The notes under the pieces: generated by a model | Told to the model about the DNA's origin: nothing | Databases searched by the model: none | What the model saw: only the letters and a program-made list of their open reading frames with translations | Program-made: the position numbers and the translations under genes | Source: a virus | Strand: one strand, 5' to 3' | IMG/VR virus record: IMGVR_UViG_3300017786_005342 | Location: 1 to 24,564 of that record | Length of the DNA stretch: 24,564 nt | In this document: positions 21,922 through 24,564 of the stretch, piece by piece | How the letters are laid out: every line of letters begins with the position of its first letter | Position numbering within the stretch: position 1 is the stretch's first letter

Positions 21922-23166
21922 TTAGAACTACAAGAGTTTATAGATAAAATGCGTGCTACAAGTAGTGGTAATGAAAAAGTTCAAATAATAAAGGATGCTG
22001 ACCCCTTTATCCATAGAATATTAGAATACACTTACAACCCATTCAAACAATATTATATTACAGGCAAAACTTGTATTAAAAATAGCCATTTAAAAGCTAA
22101 AAAAGTCAAAAATGTATTTGAGGTATTAAATAAGCTAAATCAAAGAGTTGTAACAGGCCATGATGCAATAGCATTAGTAAATGGTTGTGGTAATGAATTA
22201 ATTTATAAGATTATTGATAAAGATTTAGGCATTAGAGCTGGTGATTCAATAATTAATAAAGCAATACCAGGATTAATACCTACATTTAAAGTTGCATTAG
22301 CTAAAGAATATGATGGTAAGTGTGATTGGAATGATAGTTGGTATGCTTCAAGAAAATTAGATGGTGTTAGATGTTTAGCAGTAGTTAATTACGAAGGTGA
22401 ATGTACACTTTATTCTAGAATGGGTAAAGAATTAACTACACTAAATAAAGTTAAAGAAGCTATTGAAGCAACAGGTATTATTAATACTGTATTTGATGGT
22501 GAGATTTGTCTAATTGATGAAAATGGAAATGAAGATTTTCAAGGTGTAATGAAACAATTAAGACGTAAAGATCATCAAATTGAAAATCCTGCTTATATGA
22601 TTTTTGATATGCTTCACAAACCTAATTTTGATAATCAAAAAGGTGGTCCTATATTAAGTGAAAGGTTAGGGGCGCTAAGAGGTTTTTTAACAGGTAGACA
22701 TATTACAACTAATATTTTACGTTATACAGAACAATTCCAAATAACAGATGGTAGACACTTTGATAAATGGGGTCAAATAGCAACTGATAATAATTGGGAA
22801 GGATTTATGTTACGTAAAGATGTTAGTTATGAAGGTAAACGTACTAAAAACTTACTTAAAGTAAAGAAATTTTATGATGCTGAATATGTTGTAGTTGATT
22901 ATGATAATGATGATCATGAAGTAGTTAGAGATGGTAGATCAAAAACAATTAAAATGCTAGCCCAAGTATGGATTGAACATAAAGGACATAGAGTAAAAGT
23001 TGGTAGTGGTTGGACTCAGGATCAACGTTTACAGTATATGGATGGTTCAATTGTAGGTAAAGTAATTACTGTTCAATATTTTGAAGAAACTAAAAATGAT
23101 AAAGGTGGTATTAGCTTACGATTCCCAACAGTAAAAATTGTACATGGAGATAAACGAGAAGTATAA
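21919..23166 (+). CDS. ATP-dependent DNA ligase
   Basis: Joins nicks in double-stranded DNA using ATP, with Lys146 as the adenylylated residue in motif I (RKLDGVR, 145-151). Motif III is FDGE (192-195), motif IIIa is MIFDML, motif IV is EGFMLR (about 292-297) and motif V is the LLKVKKFYD stretch (about 310-318). A C-terminal OB-fold domain follows with VGSGWTQDQR and a WIEHKGHRVKV strand. The N-terminal 125 residues form a DNA-binding domain rich in Asn and Lys. At 415 aa it is close to other phage ligases (T4 gp30 is 487 aa). It should seal Okazaki fragments and recombination nicks in phage replication. Confidence 0.92.
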   Translation: MLELQEFIDKMRATSSGNEKVQIIKDADPFIHRILEYTYNPFKQYYITGKTCIKNSHLKAKKVKNVFEVLNKLNQRVVTGHDAIALVNGCGNELIYKIIDKDLGIRAGDSIINKAIPGLIPTFKVALAKEYDGKCDWNDSWYASRKLDGVRCLAVVNYEGECTLYSRMGKELTTLNKVKEAIEATGIINTVFDGEICLIDENGNEDFQGVMKQLRRKDHQIENPAYMIFDMLHKPNFDNQKGGPILSERLGALRGFLTGRHITTNILRYTEQFQITDGRHFDKWGQIATDNNWEGFMLRKDVSYEGKRTKNLLKVKKFYDAEYVVVDYDNDDHEVVRDGRSKTIKMLAQVWIEHKGHRVKVGSGWTQDQRLQYMDGSIVGKVITVQYFEETKNDKGGISLRFPTVKIVHGDKREV

Positions 23167-23243
23167 AGTAATGCGCGAGAAATTTTGCTTTTGCAGATAT
23201 CTTACGTATCTTCCCCATGTTGTGATAATGAAGTTACAGCACT

Positions 23244-23258
23244 AAATAAAGGTTATAT
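23244..23258 (+). promoter_or_regulatory. Second copy of the AAATAAAGGTTATAT leader
   Basis: Identical in 15 bases to the leader at 21906 and set right before the ATG at 23259. It ends the 92-nt gap after the ligase (23167-23258), the longest non-coding stretch in the window. The rest of the gap holds a short TTTTGC direct repeat and a weak AGATA/TATCT pairing, with no convincing hairpin or tRNA. Confidence 0.5.
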
Positions 23259-23477
23259 ATGTTTATTCAAGTACAAAATCAAAAATTAAAAAGAAACAAT
23301 CAATTTAGAGTTCAAACAATGCCTGCTGGTATTAAAGAAATTAAATCTAGAGGCTGGAATGTTAATGATTGTAAATTTAAAGAAATTAGAGATGAATTAG
23401 TTACTAATAAGTATAAAGAGTTAGATGGGAGAATGAATACACGCGGAAAGCAATTCGCACAAAGAGCTGGATTATAA
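23259..23477 (+). CDS. Small basic protein of unknown function (72 aa)
   Basis: A 72-aa protein, mixed basic, with a KEIKSRGWNVNDCKFKEIRDEL segment split by one Cys (residue 45 or so) and a predicted C-terminal helix rich in Arg and Gln (RMNTRGKQFAQRAGL). I do not recognise the family. It has the AAATAAAGGTTATAT leader and its stop overlaps the HNH gene start by one base (TAATG). It may act with that HNH protein or simply be transcribed with it. Confidence 0.62.
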   Translation: MFIQVQNQKLKRNNQFRVQTMPAGIKEIKSRGWNVNDCKFKEIRDELVTNKYKELDGRMNTRGKQFAQRAGL

Positions 23478-23845
23478 TGTGTAGGGTAACTTGGTGTAAT
23501 AACCCTAGAAAAATACGTTTTACAGTTTGTGAATTACATTCACAATATAAACATATTTGTGGTGCAGCTATTAGATTAGATAGACCCCACTTAATGTATA
23601 AGGTAGAAAAATGGTTAAAAGGAGAACATCAATGTGAAAGTTGTGGTTTTGATCCCGTAGAAGCTTATCCTACATTACACACTAAAGCACAGTCATCAAT
23701 GTTAGATGTTGACCATATTAATTCAAATATTAAACGTACATTAGAAGGTGAACAACCAGATAATTATCAATTAAATTGTAAACACTGTCATATAGTTAAA
23801 TCTCATTTAGAAGGTGATTATGTGGCTAAAAAATATAGAAAATAA
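23477..23845 (+). CDS. HNH endonuclease with N-terminal C3H zinc motif
   Basis: A 122-aa protein. The N-terminus has Cys2, Cys7, Cys18 and His21 in the C-x4-C-x10-C-x2-H arrangement seen in several phage HNH proteins. The nuclease domain has Cys53 and Cys56 (CESC), the metal-binding Asp79-His80 (LDVDHINSN), Asn96 (DNYQLNC), and Cys101, Cys104 and His105 (CKHCH), so both the zinc cluster and the catalytic ββα-metal residues are in place. HNH enzymes of this type nick or cut DNA; in phages they act in homing, packaging or defence. The gene is coupled to the small protein upstream (TAATG) and ends 1 nt before the next ATG. Confidence 0.82.
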   Translation: MCRVTWCNNPRKIRFTVCELHSQYKHICGAAIRLDRPHLMYKVEKWLKGEHQCESCGFDPVEAYPTLHTKAQSSMLDVDHINSNIKRTLEGEQPDNYQLNCKHCHIVKSHLEGDYVAKKYRK

Positions 23846-23846
23846 T

Positions 23847-24245
23847 ATGAGTAGAGGAAGACCAAGTGAGCAAGTAGAAAGATTAGATAAATGGACTATA
23901 GATAGTACTGATTATGATGGATCTAGATCAATTATTAAATTTGATAGGTCTAAATCATCAAATGGTCCTTATTCATGGGAGAATAATCCACCTAAAGGGT
24001 TTAGACAACCTAAATTTAAACCAGATAAAGGTAAGGCATATGGTAAACAACCTGTAGTACTAGTATTTAAAACATCAAACCGTTCAAATGCCAAAACCAA
24101 AATAAAAGTATTTAGAAATGAAAACATCGATTATATTTTATCAGCTGATAAATTAGTTGGAGTACCATCTAAAGCCGAAATAGTTGATATTGGGGTAGGT
24201 AAATCGTTTGTAGAGCGATATAAACAAAAATATAATTTAGCTTAG
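23847..24245 (+). CDS. Hypothetical basic protein (132 aa)
   Basis: A 132-aa protein with many Lys, Asn, Pro and Gly residues. It begins MSRGRPSEQVERLDKW and has a central, partly disordered stretch (NNPPKGFRQPKFKPDKGKAY, about 48-67). A C-terminal part resembles a small beta-alpha domain with PVVLVFKT (about 72-79) and VGVPSKAEIVDIGVGKSFVE. I chose ATG 23847, 1 nt after the previous stop, over a GTG at 23814 that would overlap the HNH gene by 32 nt. The family is unknown to me. A nucleic-acid- or protein-binding role can only be guessed from charge. A promoter-like element follows its stop. Confidence 0.62.
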   Translation: MSRGRPSEQVERLDKWTIDSTDYDGSRSIIKFDRSKSSNGPYSWENNPPKGFRQPKFKPDKGKAYGKQPVVLVFKTSNRSNAKTKIKVFRNENIDYILSADKLVGVPSKAEIVDIGVGKSFVERYKQKYNLA

Positions 24246-24246
24246 C

Positions 24247-24266
24247 CTTTATATATTTATAACAAA
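24247..24266 (+). promoter_or_regulatory. Promoter-like TATA element, copy 2
   Basis: CTTTATATATTTATAACAAA differs from the element at 2929-2948 in 3 of 20 bases and lies 21 nt before the ATG at 24288, inside the 42-nt gap after the previous gene. It is probably a phage promoter for the membrane protein gene. Confidence 0.5.
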
Positions 24267-24287
24267 ATATTAATCAATTTATCATAA

Positions 24288-24564
24288 ATGAAAACAATTT
24301 TAGTTATTTTAGTTTTATTAGTAGCAGCGGCTGCAGTTTATTATTTCGGATTTTATAAGAAAGGGAAAATTAATGATCGTGATGGTGATTTTATTCCTGA
24401 TGAAGTTGAAGATGCAGTAGAAGATGTTAAAGAAGTTGCTAAAGAAGTAAAACGTAGAGCCAAAAACGTTAAAAAAGAACTTAAAGATGTAGCTGATCAA
24501 GCTAAAGATGTAGTTGAAGCTGCAAAGGGTAAAAAACGTAGAGGTAGAAAACCAAAATCCAAAA
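24288..24564 (+). CDS. Membrane-anchored protein with DxDGDxIPD loop (3' partial)
   Basis: The frame is open from ATG 24288 to the window end (92 codons, no stop). Residues about 3-21 form one transmembrane helix (ILVILVLLVAAAAVYYFGF). It is followed by NDRDGDFIPDEVED (about 29-42), a calcium-binding-like Asp-rich loop of the thrombospondin-3/dockerin pattern. After it comes a long amphipathic Lys/Glu/Ala helix (VKEVAKEVKRRAKN and similar repeats) and a basic C-terminal stretch. The outline resembles YtxH-like or spanin-like phage membrane proteins. The function is unknown. Its own promoter-like element suggests independent expression. Confidence 0.72.
   Translation, partial: MKTILVILVLLVAAAAVYYFGFYKKGKINDRDGDFIPDEVEDAVEDVKEVAKEVKRRAKNVKKELKDVADQAKDVVEAAKGKKRRGRKPKSK

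Noticed and set aside
23171-23245. 24-codon ATG frame in the gap after the ligase
   Set aside because: It has no ribosome site and an odd Cys/Tyr/His composition, and it ends just before the repeated leader. Probably chance.
23167-23258. tRNA or structured RNA in the longest gap
   Set aside because: No cloverleaf, T-loop (GTTCRA) or stable hairpin was seen; only a weak 5-bp pairing and a short TTTTGC repeat.
19365-23845. Intron or intein linked to the two HNH genes
   Set aside because: Neighbouring genes are uninterrupted, no splice-type core or intein border was seen, and both HNH genes are coupled to neighbours like ordinary phage genes.
23814-23846. GTG start extending the 132-aa protein upstream
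   Set aside because: It would overlap the HNH gene by 32 nt; ATG 23847, 1 nt after the HNH stop, fits the spacing of neighbouring genes better.

Overview
The window is a gene-dense, AT-rich stretch with every supported gene on the + strand and almost no intergenic space. It looks like part of a T4-like tailed phage genome. The evidence is a sliding-clamp loader large subunit (5' end cut off by the window) close to a gp62-like small subunit, a Cas4/RecB-type nuclease, an ATP-dependent DNA ligase, two HNH proteins and a membrane-anchored lysozyme-like protein. Most starts lack a Shine-Dalgarno sequence and sit behind A/T-rich leaders. Together with the lysozyme-like protein, this suggests a Bacteroidota (Flavobacteriia-like) host, but that is inference only.

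Layout. (1) 1-2925: replication module with clamp loader subunits, small unknown proteins, a DUF1599/Nmad1 protein and a PD-(D/E)XK nuclease. (2) 2929-3159: promoter-like element and a small ribbon-helix-helix-like protein. (3) 3172-19121: about 16 kb glycan island. It holds two GT-B glycosyltransferases, a zinc-ribbon protein, a GalE-like epimerase, a GT2 enzyme, an FkbM-like methyltransferase fused to a GT32 glycosyltransferase, and a third GT-B-like protein. These are followed by a nonulosonic-acid block: PseB, PseC, PseI, a formyltransferase, a 61-aa helical protein, an SpsF-like cytidylyltransferase, a second divergent NeuB-fold protein and a second cytidylyltransferase. A possible GT42/DUF115-like protein, an SGNH hydrolase-like protein and a two-domain GT2 enzyme close the island. 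(4) 19123-24564: zinc-finger and HNH proteins, small unknowns, the lysozyme-like protein, a small basic protein, a terminator hairpin, a SWIM zinc-finger protein, DNA ligase, a second HNH protein, and a TM-anchored protein cut by the window end.

How it fits together. Genes in the glycan island overlap by 1-29 nt or are separated by a few nt, so they are probably translated from shared mRNAs. PseB and PseC would turn UDP-GlcNAc into a UDP-4-amino-4,6-dideoxy sugar. The formyltransferase would N-formylate it in place of the PseH acetyltransferase. PseI would condense the freed sugar with phosphoenolpyruvate, and an SpsF-like enzyme would make the CMP-sugar. The glycosyltransferases would then build or attach a glycan. 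No PseG-type UDP-sugar hydrolase was recognised. Whether the glycan decorates the virion, the host surface or DNA cannot be read from the sequence.

The most unusual point is the second NeuB-fold protein (14799-15842). Both histidines that bind the catalytic metal in sialic/pseudaminic acid synthases are replaced (Pro217, Arg238), while the first copy keeps them (His197, His218). No tRNA, CRISPR array or insertion sequence was seen, and no stretch over 300 nt lacks a gene.
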